NCBI RefSeq assembly: GCF_042653925.1
Contig: NZ_JBHSFQ010000012.1
Coordinates: forward strand, 100,500 to 164,499
Origin: Nocardiopsis_B mangrovi
GTDB taxonomy: Bacteria; Actinomycetota; Actinomycetes; Streptosporangiales; Streptosporangiaceae
Reading direction: 5' to 3'
DNA length: 64,000 bases
A program made the position numbers and the translations under genes. Positions 1 through 8,537 of this stretch are shown piece after piece (within the stretch, counting starts at the first letter, position 1; every line of letters starts with the position of its first letter). The notes under the pieces were generated by a model that was not told the DNA's origin, did not search any database, and was given only the letters and a program-made list of their open reading frames with translations.

Positions 1-248
1 CCCAGCGCCTTGACCCTTTGCCGCCAGGTCATGCCGGCCATCCCGCGCGGCGTCGTACCGCCGGCCGCCATCAGTTCGCGGGCGGCGGCGACGGCGATGC
101 CGGCGGAGATGGGCGCGGACAGCAGGTTCACCAGGACCAGCAGCTGCCACAGAGGCGCCGGCCGGTCCGCAAGGCGGATCCCGGCGCGGCGCGACAACGG
201 TTCGGTCTCGTCGACGACGGCGCGTGCGACGTTCTTCTGCGACGCCAT
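1..248 (-). CDS. Hypothetical protein, N-terminal part only (runs off the left edge)
   Basis: An open frame starts at the ATG at 248 and continues off the window, giving about 82 residues. An AAGGAGGAACC ribosome site sits just upstream of the ATG. The visible part begins MASQKNVARAVVDE, has a basic stretch, and then one hydrophobic segment (roughly residues 34-56) that could be a membrane helix. I do not recognise the family. It is transcribed divergently from the HxlR regulator at 377, which in such pairs often controls the divergent gene; that link is inference. Confidence 0.55.
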   Translation of the reverse strand, partial: MASQKNVARAVVDETEPLSRRAGIRLADRPAPLWQLLVLVNLLSAPISAGIAVAAARELMAAGGTTPRGMAGMTWRQRVKAL

Positions 249-376
249 GGTTCCTCCTTCCCCAAGGGCCGCGGTCGACCCTCGGGGGCGCCACTACCCG
301 CGCGGACGCGCTTCCACCGTCCCGGGCCGGGCGGGAGCACCGGCCACCGCGAAGCGCCTGCGGGTAGGCTGGACCC

Positions 377-790
377 ATGACCAGCAGCCCCGAAGCCGCC
401 CCCACCGGGAGCGCCGGCGCCTTCGACGACGTCGTCTTCGACGTCTTCGCCCGGCGGTGCGCCTCGCGCAGCGCCCTTGAGAACATCACCGGCCGCTGGG
501 GCGTCCTCGTGCTGGCGGCGCTGCACGACGGCACCTACCGCTTCAACGCGCTGCGCCGCCGGGTCGACGGCGTCAGCGAGAAGATGCTCGCCCAGACGCT
601 GCACACTCTGGAGCGCGACGGCCTGGTCGTGCGCACGGTCCTGGGGCAGATCCCGCCCCGCGTCGAGTACTCGCTCACCCCGCTGGGCCGCGACACCTCC
701 GCGAAGCTGCTGGAGCTGATCGGCTTCCTCGAAGACCGCATGGGCGAGGTCGTCGCGGCCCGCGACGGCTACGACTCCGCCCGCGGCTGA
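377..790 (+). CDS. HxlR-family winged-helix transcriptional regulator
   Basis: The 137-residue protein fits the HxlR family, small DNA-binding regulators that usually act as dimers and often control a divergent redox or detoxification gene. After about 30 residues comes the typical core: a Cys (ARRCASR), then ITGRWGVLVLAAL, FNALRRRVDGVSEKMLAQTL as recognition region, and the wing LERDGLVVRTV with PPRVEYSLTPLG. Length is normal for the family. It is divergent from the partial gene at the left edge, with about 130 bases between them that must hold both promoters. The effector cannot be told; a Cys near the N-terminus is compatible with thiol sensing, but that is a guess. Confidence 0.9.
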   Translation: MTSSPEAAPTGSAGAFDDVVFDVFARRCASRSALENITGRWGVLVLAALHDGTYRFNALRRRVDGVSEKMLAQTLHTLERDGLVVRTVLGQIPPRVEYSLTPLGRDTSAKLLELIGFLEDRMGEVVAARDGYDSARG

Positions 791-829
791 CCCCGCGCCG
801 CTCCGGCCGGCCCGCGGCCGCCGGACGCA

Positions 830-2032
830 TCACCGGTCGGGCCCGCGGCCCGACCACGTCCACGCGTAGCCCGCGTCCTCGGCCGCCGCGCCGCCCTCAC
901 CGAGGTCCAGCGGGCGGAACGTGTCGACCATGACGGCCAGCTCGTCGAACGCCTGCACACCGATGCTGCGCTCGTAGGCGCCCGGCTGCGGCCCGTGCGA
1001 GTGCCCGCCCGGGTGCAGGGAGACCGACCCCTGGCCGATCCCGGATCCCCTGCGCGCCTCGTAGTCGCCGCCGCAGTAGAACATGACCTCGTCGGAGTCG
1101 ACGTTGGAGTGGTAGTAGGGCACGGGGATCGACAGCGGGTGGTAGTCCACCTTGCGCGGGACGAAGTTGCAGATGACGAAGTTGGTCCCGGCGAAGACCT
1201 GGTGCACCGGCGGCGGCTGGTGCACGCGCCCGGTGATCGGCTGGAAGTCGGCGATGTTGAACGCGTAGGGGTACAGGCAGCCGTCCCAGCCCACGACGTC
1301 GAAGGGGTGGTGCGGGTAGGTGTAGCGGGTTCCGGCGATCCCGCCGGGGCCGCTCCCGCGGTGCTTGATGAGCACGTCGACGTCGGCGCCGTCTGCCAGC
1401 AGCGGCGCCGAGGGGCCGCGCAGGTCGCGCTCGCAGTAGGGGGCGTGCTCCAGCAGCTGGCCGTAGGCCGACAGGTACCGGCGGGGCGGCGCGATGTGGC
1501 TGTTGGCCTCGATCGCGTAGGCCCGCAGCGGCTCGGCGCCGCGCGGGACCCAGCGGTGGGTGGTGGAGCGCGGGATGACCGCGTAGTCGCCGGCGGCGAC
1601 CTCGAGCGCGCCGAAAACGGTCTCCAGGGTGGCCGATCCCGACTCGATGTAGACGCACTCGTCGCCGATGCCGTTGCGGTACAGCTCCGAGGGGCGCCCC
1701 GCGGCCACATAGGAGATGCGCACGTCGTCGTTGCCCAGGATCAGGCGCCGCCCCGTCACGGCGTCGGTTGCCGCCCAGCCGGCGCCGAAGAGCGTGTGCA
1801 GCCTAAGGTGGCGCGGGATGAGCGGCGCGTTGGGCGTGCGGGTCTGGTCGGGGGGCCGCCAGGGCGCGGCGTCCACGATCGCCGAGGGGATGTGGCGGTG
1901 GTAGAGCAGTGAGGAGTCGGCGGAGAACCCCTCCTCGCCCATCAGCTCCTCGTAGTAGAGGCCGCCCTCGGGGCTGCGGTGCTGGGTGTGCCGGGTGGGC
2001 GGGACCTCACCCAGGAGGCGGTAGTACGCCAT
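830..2032 (-). CDS. hmgA: Homogentisate 1,2-dioxygenase-like protein
   Basis: This is a 400-residue cupin-type protein of the homogentisate 1,2-dioxygenase family, which opens homogentisate to maleylacetoacetate with ferrous iron in the cytoplasm. The C-terminal half carries the family signature: VVGWDGCLYPYAFNI (about 247-260), FVPRKVDYHP, YYHSNVDSDEV with H308 and E315 (or D314), and LHPGGHSHGPQPG with H344/H346. These are the likely iron ligands by analogy with the human enzyme. The N-terminal LLGEVPPTRHTQ segment is also typical. The ATG has a strong GGAAGGAG site and lies inside the 3' end of the upstream monooxygenase gene (26-base overlap), so translation is probably coupled. It is the last gene of a three-gene operon. 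No maleylacetoacetate isomerase or fumarylacetoacetase follows, so the true substrate could be a related dihydroxyphenyl compound. Confidence 0.88.
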   Translation of the reverse strand: MAYYRLLGEVPPTRHTQHRSPEGGLYYEELMGEEGFSADSSLLYHRHIPSAIVDAAPWRPPDQTRTPNAPLIPRHLRLHTLFGAGWAATDAVTGRRLILGNDDVRISYVAAGRPSELYRNGIGDECVYIESGSATLETVFGALEVAAGDYAVIPRSTTHRWVPRGAEPLRAYAIEANSHIAPPRRYLSAYGQLLEHAPYCERDLRGPSAPLLADGADVDVLIKHRGSGPGGIAGTRYTYPHHPFDVVGWDGCLYPYAFNIADFQPITGRVHQPPPVHQVFAGTNFVICNFVPRKVDYHPLSIPVPYYHSNVDSDEVMFYCGGDYEARRGSGIGQGSVSLHPGGHSHGPQPGAYERSIGVQAFDELAVMVDTFRPLDLGEGGAAAEDAGYAWTWSGRGPDR

Positions 2033-3698
2033 CGTCGTGCTCCTTCCGTGGTGGGGGGACGCGGGTGGCCGCCGTGCCGCCGGTCCCGCTGTCGTCCGCC
2101 GCGCCGGTGGCGGCGCGCACGGCCGCGGCGATGCCCGCTGGGTCGCCGGCGAGGGGGACGGCGGCGATGTGGGCGTCGGGGCGCAGCAGCCACACCTCCC
2201 CCGGGCGGCTGCCCAGGGCGCGCGACAGGGTGCCCGAGGGGTCGATGCGGGGCAGCGCCCAGGTTTCGACGGGGGCCGGCGTGGCCTGCTCGGCGGCCGA
2301 GCGCACGGCCTCCACCTCGGCGGTTCCGGTGGTGAGCAGCGTCAGCCCCGCGCGGGCGAGCGGGCGCAGCCGGGAGGACCCGGGGGCGCCGGGGACCGTG
2401 ACGGGTGCATCGGGCACCAGGACGCCGGGGCAGGGCGCGGGCGCGCGGCCGCGCGGCGGGCGGCCGGGGAAGGGGCGGTCGGCGGCGGGGGTGGTCAGCG
2501 GGGACGCGGTGTACCAGAAGGGCTCGCTGAGCCGGCCGGAGTCGACCAGGGCCTTGGCGGAGTCGTCGGTGACGGCGCGCCGCAGGACGTCGCGCCGGTG
2601 GGCGTGGCCGGCATCGTCGCGGGGGACCAGGAAGCGCATGGTCGCGCCGGTGATCTCGGCGTTCTCGCGGGCCGCGGCGCGGCGCTCGGTGTCGTAGGTC
2701 TCCAGCAGGTCCTCCCCCGCCCACCCGTTGCGGTCGAACGCGATCTTCCAGGCGGCGTTCTCGGCGTCCTGGACGCCGGAGTTGAGGCCGCGGGCGCCGA
2801 ACGGGGCGAAGAGGTGGGCGCAGTCGCCGGCCAGCAGCACCCGGCCCGCCCGCATCCTGCTGGCCACGCGGGTGTGGAAGCGGTAGACCGACCGCCACAC
2901 CACCTCGTAGGGTGTGTCGCCGATGATCTGCCGGATCCGGCGCTCCAGCCCGCCGGACGCCTCTTCCCGGCCGAGGTCGAAGCCGGGCGGCACCTGCCAG
3001 TCGATGCGGTACACCGACCCGGGGCAGGGGTGGATGAGGACCTGTCTGCCCGGGTTCCACGCGGGGTCGAAGTAGAAGCGGCGCTCGCGCTCCCAGCCGG
3101 TGAGGTCGGCGCGGATGTCGCAGATGAGGAAGCGGTCCTCGAAGCTCTCCCCGGGAAAGCCGATGCCCAGGCCCTCGCGCGCCACGCGCCCGTGCGCGCC
3201 CAGGCAGGCCAGGGCGTGGGAGCCGCGCAGCCGGACGGCGCCGGCGGGGGTGCGGCAGTGGGCGGTGACGCCGTCGCCGTCCTGTTCGACGGCGACGACC
3301 TCGTGGGACCACCGCACGTCCAGGCCGAGGTCGGCGATGCGCTCGTCCAGGATCTGCTCGGTGCGGGCCTGGGAGATGTTCACGAACGGGGGGAGGGTGC
3401 CGGCGCCGGGCCCGCCGGGCGCGGCGCTGAACAGTTCGCGGTCGCGGTAGAACGTCCGCGCGGTGTCCCAGGTCAGTCCTTCCTCTGCGATGGCGCCGGC
3501 CCCGACGGTGTCCCAGATGTCGAGGACGTCGCGCTGCTGGACGATCGCGCGGGACCCGGCGACGTCGCGGCGGGGCCGCCCGTCGAGCAGGGTCACGGGA
3601 ACGCCCCAGCGGGCCAGGAGCAGGGCGGCGGTCTGGCCCACCGGACCGGCGCCCAGCACCAGGACCGGAGGGCTTGCTGCGGTGGCGTCTGCGGGCAC
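2007..3698 (-). CDS. FAD-dependent aromatic-ring monooxygenase (MhpA/PheA type)
   Basis: A 563-residue group A flavoprotein hydroxylase, which uses NAD(P)H and oxygen to add a hydroxyl to a phenolic ring. Seen in the sequence: the dinucleotide-binding GAGPVG at residues 16-21, the SRAIV segment after the first Rossmann strand, the GD motif AGDCAHLFAPFGARGLNSG near 290-308, and QDAENAAWK. Length matches MhpA/TfdB/PheA relatives with a C-terminal thioredoxin-like domain. I chose the GTG at 3698 because GGGAGG precedes it by five bases. It starts 10 bases after the MBL-fold gene and overlaps the dioxygenase gene. Given that neighbour, hydroxylation of a hydroxyphenylacetate-like compound to homogentisate is a reasonable guess, but the substrate is not shown by sequence. 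Confidence 0.9.
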   Translation of the reverse strand: MPADATAASPPVLVLGAGPVGQTAALLLARWGVPVTLLDGRPRRDVAGSRAIVQQRDVLDIWDTVGAGAIAEEGLTWDTARTFYRDRELFSAAPGGPGAGTLPPFVNISQARTEQILDERIADLGLDVRWSHEVVAVEQDGDGVTAHCRTPAGAVRLRGSHALACLGAHGRVAREGLGIGFPGESFEDRFLICDIRADLTGWERERRFYFDPAWNPGRQVLIHPCPGSVYRIDWQVPPGFDLGREEASGGLERRIRQIIGDTPYEVVWRSVYRFHTRVASRMRAGRVLLAGDCAHLFAPFGARGLNSGVQDAENAAWKIAFDRNGWAGEDLLETYDTERRAAARENAEITGATMRFLVPRDDAGHAHRRDVLRRAVTDDSAKALVDSGRLSEPFWYTASPLTTPAADRPFPGRPPRGRAPAPCPGVLVPDAPVTVPGAPGSSRLRPLARAGLTLLTTGTAEVEAVRSAAEQATPAPVETWALPRIDPSGTLSRALGSRPGEVWLLRPDAHIAAVPLAGDPAGIAAAVRAATGAADDSGTGGTAATRVPPPRKEHDDGVLPPPG

Positions 3699-3708
3699 GG
3701 GGGCCTCC

Positions 3709-4671
3709 CTAGTCCTGGAGGAGGTCCCAGACCTCGCGGTCGCGTTCGGCGGTCCAGATGACGGGGCGGGTGATGCCGGAGAACTCGTCCCACAGGCGCG
3801 AGACGTCGAAGGGCAGGCAGTGCTCGAAGATGGGCCAGTGGCCGTAGCGGCCGGCGAGGGCGGCGTGCGTCGCCGTGAACGCCTCCTTGAGCGTGCCGCC
3901 GCGGTCGTGGACGGCGCCGACCTCGCGGATCATGGTCTCCAGGAAGTGCCGCGTCTGGCCGATGGCGGCGTCGACGGCCGCCCGCCCGCGGGTGACGGCC
4001 CCGCGCCCGCCGATGAGGGTGTCGGGGCGCAGGGCGGCGACGGCGTCGAGGGTGGGGCCGGCCCACTCGCGGTGGTAGGAGTCGCCGGTGTAGAGGGCGG
4101 CTTCGGCCTCCACGAGGTCGCCGGCGAAGAGGATGCGCTGCCGGGGGAGCCAGGCGACGATGTCGCCCTCGGTATGGCCGCGCCCCGGGTGGCGCAGGTG
4201 GAGGTCGCCGCGGTCACCGCCGAGGGCGATGGTGAAGGTGTCGGAGAAGGTGGCGGTGGGCCAGGTCAGGCCGGGCACCGATGCGGCGTCCTTGGCCAGG
4301 CGGGGCATGCGGCCGAACTCGCTCTTCCAGTCGGCCTCGCCGCGTTCGGCGATGAGGGCGCGGGTGGCGTCGTGCGCGACGACGGTCTGGGCGTCGAACG
4401 CGCTCGCGCCCAGGACGCGGACCGCGTGGTAGTGCGACAGCACCAGGTACCGGACGGGTTTGCCGGTGTGGCGGCGCAGCAGGGCGAGCCACTCGCGGGC
4501 GGCGGTGGGGGTGGCCAGCGCCTCGAAGCAGACGAGGAAGTCCTCGCCTTCGATGGCCCCGATGTTGGGATCGCCCTCGGCGGTGAGGGCGTAGACGCCG
4601 TCGTCGAGGATCTCCAGCGTCCGGGGCTTGTCCGTCAGGTCCGCCGACGATGCGAAGGGCTTGGCTGCCAT
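3709..4671 (-). CDS. MBL-fold hydrolase-like protein with altered metal motif
   Basis: The 320-residue protein has the metallo-beta-lactamase fold pattern: GVYALTAEGDPNIGAIEGEDFLVCFEAL, then LSHYHAVRVLGA, HPGRGHTEGDIVAWLP and ILFAGDLVEAEA. The usual HxHxDH metal motif is replaced by H80-Y-H82-A-V84-R85, so the Asp and last His of the first motif are missing while the later His (GRGHTEGD) and Asp (AGD) remain. It may bind one metal, or not be a hydrolase at all. The ATG at 4671 is preceded by GGAGG; an upstream in-frame start would lie in the promoter region and is less likely. It is the first gene of the operon leading to the monooxygenase and dioxygenase, divergent from marR. A role in removing an esterified or cyclised aromatic intermediate is only inference. 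Confidence 0.82.
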   Translation of the reverse strand: MAAKPFASSADLTDKPRTLEILDDGVYALTAEGDPNIGAIEGEDFLVCFEALATPTAAREWLALLRRHTGKPVRYLVLSHYHAVRVLGASAFDAQTVVAHDATRALIAERGEADWKSEFGRMPRLAKDAASVPGLTWPTATFSDTFTIALGGDRGDLHLRHPGRGHTEGDIVAWLPRQRILFAGDLVEAEAALYTGDSYHREWAGPTLDAVAALRPDTLIGGRGAVTRGRAAVDAAIGQTRHFLETMIREVGAVHDRGGTLKEAFTATHAALAGRYGHWPIFEHCLPFDVSRLWDEFSGITRPVIWTAERDREVWDLLQD

Positions 4672-4723
4672 GGTCGTTGACCTCCGGGCCGTTTCCGGGT
4701 GAACCGTGAACCGGGAGAATATG

Positions 4724-4737
4724 ATCAAATATTTGAT
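4724..4737. promoter_or_regulatory. Perfect 14-base palindrome, likely MarR operator
   Basis: ATCAAATATTTGAT reads the same on both strands and is strikingly AT-rich inside a GC-rich genome. It lies 53 bases upstream of the MBL-fold start and between the divergent operon and the marR gene. AT-rich palindromes of this size are typical MarR-family binding sites. Confidence 0.7.
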
Positions 4738-4766
4738 TAATATGACCGTAACGCGACTCCCAGGAC

Positions 4767-4800
4767 TCACCATAGAGATGGGCATCACTTTCTATGGTGA
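4767..4800. promoter_or_regulatory. Second inverted repeat in the marR/catabolic operon promoter region
   Basis: TCACCATAGA at 4767-4776 and TCTATGGTGA at 4791-4800 are exact inverted copies, 14 bases apart. The element sits 63 bases upstream of marR. It differs in sequence from the 14-base palindrome at 4724, so it may serve a second regulator or form a transcript hairpin. Confidence 0.55.
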
Positions 4801-4863
4801 CGTGAATCACAAGATCTCCGGAAAGCGCCCTACCTGGAGCGATACCTGCCCTAGCCTTGGGGA

Positions 4864-5403
4864 GTGACCCCGGAGCCCGCATCGCCCGACCGGTTGACCT
4901 TCTGGTCCTTCGTCGACTACGCCGTCAGCGAGGCCCGGCGCGAACTGCCGTCCCTCGACACCGAGGCGATGCGGCTGATCCTCACGCTGCACCGGGTCAC
5001 GGGAATGGTCGTCTACGACCTGGAATCCACCGTGCACCGGCCCAGTGGCTGGACATGGCCGGGGTTCCGGGTCCTGTTCGTGCTGTGGCTGGCCGGCGAC
5101 GTCGAGGCCAAGACCGCCGCGGAGCTGTCGGGCATGAGCCGCGCATCGGTGTCGGCCCTGCTCAAGACCCTGGAGAAGGACGGCCTCGTCACCCGCCGCC
5201 CCGCCGAGCACGACCGCCGCGCCGTCCGCCTCAGCCTCACCCCCACGGGCCGCACCGCGATCGCCGAGGCGTTCGGCGAGCACAACGCCCGCGAGAGCTC
5301 ATGGGCATCGGCCCTCTCCCCCGAGGAGCGCGCGACGATGGTCACCCTCCTCAACAAGCTCCTCACCGGCCCGATCTCGGCCCACGCCAAACGCCGCACC
5401 TGA
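4864..5403 (+). CDS. MarR-family transcriptional regulator
   Basis: The 179-residue protein shows the MarR winged-helix core: WTWPGFRVLFVLWLAGDVEAKTAAELSGMSRASVSALLKTLEKDGLVTRRP, followed by the wing with EHDRRAVRLSLTPTG. Proteins of this type usually repress a divergent catabolic operon and let go when they bind a phenolic ligand, which fits the aromatic operon starting at 4671. The GTG at 4864 has GGGGA directly against it rather than at normal spacing, so the mRNA may be leaderless or weakly translated; no better start was seen upstream. Two inverted repeats in the shared intergenic region are likely binding sites. Confidence 0.9.
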   Translation: MTPEPASPDRLTFWSFVDYAVSEARRELPSLDTEAMRLILTLHRVTGMVVYDLESTVHRPSGWTWPGFRVLFVLWLAGDVEAKTAAELSGMSRASVSALLKTLEKDGLVTRRPAEHDRRAVRLSLTPTGRTAIAEAFGEHNARESSWASALSPEERATMVTLLNKLLTGPISAHAKRRT

Positions 5404-5600
5404 CCCGGCCGGGCGGCCCCGAATGGGCGGCCGCCGGCCGGAGCGGCGACACCGGCGGACCGGCCCTGCGCTACGTCTCGAACGCGTTCGCCGCCCTCGT
5501 CCGTGCCGCCCGCGTCTCGGGCGACCGCGGAAAGGCCCTCCGGGCGGCGGCGTGCTCGGGGCTCCGGGCGCCGCCCGGAAGGCGCGGGTGGGGGCGGTGG

Positions 5601-7955
5601 TCAGACGGCGTGCGGCCGGGCGGGCAGGCGGGCGGCCGAGGTGCCCAGGCCCGTGGGGCGCAGGGGCACGACGGGCCGGGGCTCCTCCGCGACCGGGACC
5701 GCCGGACGGCGCACCGCGGCCGGCGGGTGCGCGACGGCCGCCGGCCGCCCGGCCTCCGCCGGACGCGGGGCGAGCGGACCGTGCGGGAGGCCCGGGAGGC
5801 GGGGGGCGTGGCTGATGCGGAGCTCGGCCTCGGTGTAGCGGACGCACATGCGGTGCCATTCGAGGATCCCGGACATCCAGTCCTTGAGCTCGTCCGCCTG
5901 GCGGGTGAGGGCGGCGCGCGCGGCGTCGTCGAGGCCGAGCCGGTCGAACAGGGCGGGCAGGTCGTGTCCTGCCAGGTACTCGAACTGCTCCATCCGCGCG
6001 GTCATGAGGTCGACCACGACGTCGCGCGCCGACCAGCGGTCGACGTCCAGGAAGTTCTGCACGACCACGACCATGTTGTGGACCTCGCCCTCGTACTCCA
6101 CCTCCTTCTGGTAGGAGTGGAGGTCGTTGGCGAAGCAGGCGTAGTCGTGGGCCGAGGTCTCCAGCTCGCGCAGGACCCGGTGGTCGTGCAGGCCGTCGGG
6201 GACCGCGCCCATGTGGGCGATCCGGGCCAGGCTCATGGTGAGGTCCGACCCGAACGTCCTGCGGCGCATCTCGATGTAGTCGACGGGGTCGGGCACCCGG
6301 TTCGCGGCCTGGTTGTCGAGCTCCCACAGCCAGCTCTCGGTCATGGTCTCGACCGCCGCGCGGAACCGCGCCCTGCCCGCCATGGGCATGGGCCCGGCCG
6401 TGCGGCGCCACAGGTCGGCGAGGCCGCGCTCTATGGGGTCGGCGGGTTCGGGGGTCGCTCCGGCGTCGAGCGGCATGAACGCCCCCAGGCGCTCGGTGGC
6501 CACCCGCGCGGCCGCGAGGTTGCGGGTGGCACCGAAGACCGCGGGATAGTAGTCGTCGCCGTAGGTACCCCAGGTCAGCCAGTCGGTCGACAGGTTGAGC
6601 TGGTCGAGGTCGGCGCGGTTGTGGATCATGGCGGCGCAGTGCGCGAGGTCGATCCCCCGGAACCGGCGCTCGTCCCACAGCGCCCCGGCCTCCACTCCGG
6701 GCAGGGAGTCGAACAGCCCCATGCGGCGCGCCCAGTCGACGGAGTCGCGGCGCGACCGGTCGAGGTGCGGGCTGGTGCGGACGGGGAAGGGCATGTACAG
6801 CTCGGGCAGCGGGAGGTGCCCCACGGGCTGGAACGGCCGCCGCGACCGCTGCCGGGCGCGGTGGCGCAGCCCGGGCGCCAGCGACAGCGACGGCAGGAGG
6901 GAGGCGGTCCCCAGGCCGGTGGGGCCGCCGAGGACCCCGGCCGCGGGGGTGGCGGCGCCCTGGTTCATGTACCGGCTGGACCGGGCGTGCCACTCGTGGC
7001 CGCCCGCCTGCCAGTCCTGGAGCCCCTTGACGTAGGCGGCCACCCCGGCCTGCTCGTGCGGGGGCACCGCGTGCTCGGCGAAGAGGGGGGCGAGCTCGCC
7101 CAGCGCGGTGTCCTCGAACTGGATCAGCCGGGAGGTCAGCAGCTCGTTGACGAGTTCGGCGGCCTCCTGCGTGGGGCGGTCGAAGAACCGCTCGAAGACC
7201 AGGACGGCGTTGGAGTTCTCGCCCTCCTCGCGGACCTCGCGCTGGTAGGAGAACAGGTCGTTGCGCAGGTGCACGGCGTCGGCGAAGGTGTCGCAGAGCA
7301 CCTGGAGGGGCCGGGTGGCGGCGATGGGATCGGGGATCTCGGCGCCGACGGCGACCTCGACGAGGTTGGCCGACCACGGCGCGCCGCCGACCCGGCGCCG
7401 CATCTGGATGTACTCGATGGGGTTGGCGATCCGCTCGCGGTTGATGTTGTCGAGCTCCCACATGGACTCGACCATGAGGTTGTGCGTGCTGGTGATGAAG
7501 CGCCGCCGCCACCCGCCGGACATCATCGGCACGGTGCGCCGCCAGAGGTCGTCGAGCCCGGCCTCGGCGGCGTTCCCGGGTACGGGCGCCTCCTGGCCGT
7601 CGAGCGTCATGAACAGTTCGAGGCGGTCGAGGTAGTCCTGCGCGCCGTCGAGGTCGCGGGCGTACTTGAACTGCTCCAGGAAGTGGTCGTCGAAGAAGAA
7701 CACCCAGGTGTACCAGTCGGTGATGAGGTCCAGGGTGGGGGCGTCGCAGTCGGGGTGGGTGTAGGCGCACATCAGCGCGTAGTCCATGGCGGCCAGGCCC
7801 GCGTGGTCCCAGACCAGGCCGCCGCCGGGGGTGGGGGTGTCGAGCATCCCCATGGCCCGGGCCCATTCCATTCCGTGCTCCCGGGCCCCCTCCATGTGCG
7901 GATTGATCCGCGCGGGGTACGGCAGGTAGAAGTCGGGCAGGATGAATGCTTCCAT
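5601..7955 (-). CDS. geoA: Germacradienol/geosmin synthase (two-domain terpene cyclase)
   Basis: This 784-residue protein is the bifunctional sesquiterpene cyclase that turns farnesyl diphosphate into germacradienol (N-terminal domain) and then geosmin (C-terminal domain). Start MEAFILPDFYLPYPARINPH is typical. N domain: metal motif DDHFLE at 89-94 and NDLFSYQREVREE. C domain: TDWLTWGTYGDDYYP and NDLHSYQKEVEYE. Both halves end with a matching PTGLGT(A/S)(S/A) stretch, a mark of the internal duplication. I chose the ATG at 7955 by homology of the first residues; an upstream ATG at 7973 is possible. The protein is somewhat long because of an Ala/Pro/Arg-rich C-terminal tail. No cyclic-nucleotide-binding regulator gene lies next to it. 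Confidence 0.96.
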   Translation of the reverse strand: MEAFILPDFYLPYPARINPHMEGAREHGMEWARAMGMLDTPTPGGGLVWDHAGLAAMDYALMCAYTHPDCDAPTLDLITDWYTWVFFFDDHFLEQFKYARDLDGAQDYLDRLELFMTLDGQEAPVPGNAAEAGLDDLWRRTVPMMSGGWRRRFITSTHNLMVESMWELDNINRERIANPIEYIQMRRRVGGAPWSANLVEVAVGAEIPDPIAATRPLQVLCDTFADAVHLRNDLFSYQREVREEGENSNAVLVFERFFDRPTQEAAELVNELLTSRLIQFEDTALGELAPLFAEHAVPPHEQAGVAAYVKGLQDWQAGGHEWHARSSRYMNQGAATPAAGVLGGPTGLGTASLLPSLSLAPGLRHRARQRSRRPFQPVGHLPLPELYMPFPVRTSPHLDRSRRDSVDWARRMGLFDSLPGVEAGALWDERRFRGIDLAHCAAMIHNRADLDQLNLSTDWLTWGTYGDDYYPAVFGATRNLAAARVATERLGAFMPLDAGATPEPADPIERGLADLWRRTAGPMPMAGRARFRAAVETMTESWLWELDNQAANRVPDPVDYIEMRRRTFGSDLTMSLARIAHMGAVPDGLHDHRVLRELETSAHDYACFANDLHSYQKEVEYEGEVHNMVVVVQNFLDVDRWSARDVVVDLMTARMEQFEYLAGHDLPALFDRLGLDDAARAALTRQADELKDWMSGILEWHRMCVRYTEAELRISHAPRLPGLPHGPLAPRPAEAGRPAAVAHPPAAVRRPAVPVAEEPRPVVPLRPTGLGTSAARLPARPHAV

Positions 7956-8537
7956 GAGCGCGCCTACTCTCATCGGCCGCGGACGGTCGTATCTTCCCGG
8001 ACGGTATCGGCAGCGGCGGGCGGAGGCCGGGCATTCCCCGAAAACGGTGCCGTATATGCGGGATCCCCGTCGATTCGGTGGAGGTACGGCGCGCGGAGGA
8101 GCATTCGCCTCCTTCCGGCGGGCGGCGGCGCGCATCCGCCGGCATATCGGATCAGCTCGAATGCGTTCTTCGGATCACCGAATCGCAGACGCGAATACGT
8201 CCGTGATTTCCGGAACGCGCGCCTATGATTCTCAATTCGGTCATCGGACGATATTCACCGAAAAACCGCATGGCCGCATCGCGATGTGTGCGGATGCGTC
8301 CCATTCCGCCGGACCTCGCGGGCCCGGGCGCACACCCCGCTCCGGGGCGGACGAACGGCCACGGCCACCCCCGCAACGGGATGCGGGGCGCCATTTCACC
8401 GCAAGGAGGTGCGCTCCGGTCCGCGGCCGAGGTTCCTCGGCTCCGGCGGGCTCGGCGGACACAGGGCGGGTAGATACCCTCCGTGGTCACATCGGCACTA
8501 CGGGGATATCCGATGGCGTGTCGCACCGGAGGAACGC
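7956..8537. other. 582-base intergenic region between divergent geoA and the sulfotransferase gene
   Basis: No convincing gene is present. Open frames across it have no family resemblance and poor codon use. The part from about 8160 to 8290 is clearly less GC-rich than its surroundings and contains a small inverted repeat TTCGG-ATCA-CCGAA (8169-8182). It must hold the geoA promoter and, nearer 8500, that of the sulfotransferase gene. Confidence 0.6.

Noticed and set aside
2037..3761. Long plus-strand open frame of 574 codons opposite the FAD monooxygenase gene
   Set aside because: Product is a low-complexity Gly/Ala/Val/Arg string without family match; it is the antisense shadow of a clear gene in GC-rich DNA.
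4857..8228. 1123-codon open frame spanning the marR gene and opposite geosmin synthase
   Set aside because: It covers the intergenic region and two real genes in another frame or strand, and its product has no domain. Long stop-free frames are expected at this GC content.
8152..8526. Possible 124-codon minus-strand gene upstream of geoA
   Set aside because: No ribosome site, no family match, and it lies over the likely promoter region of two genes.
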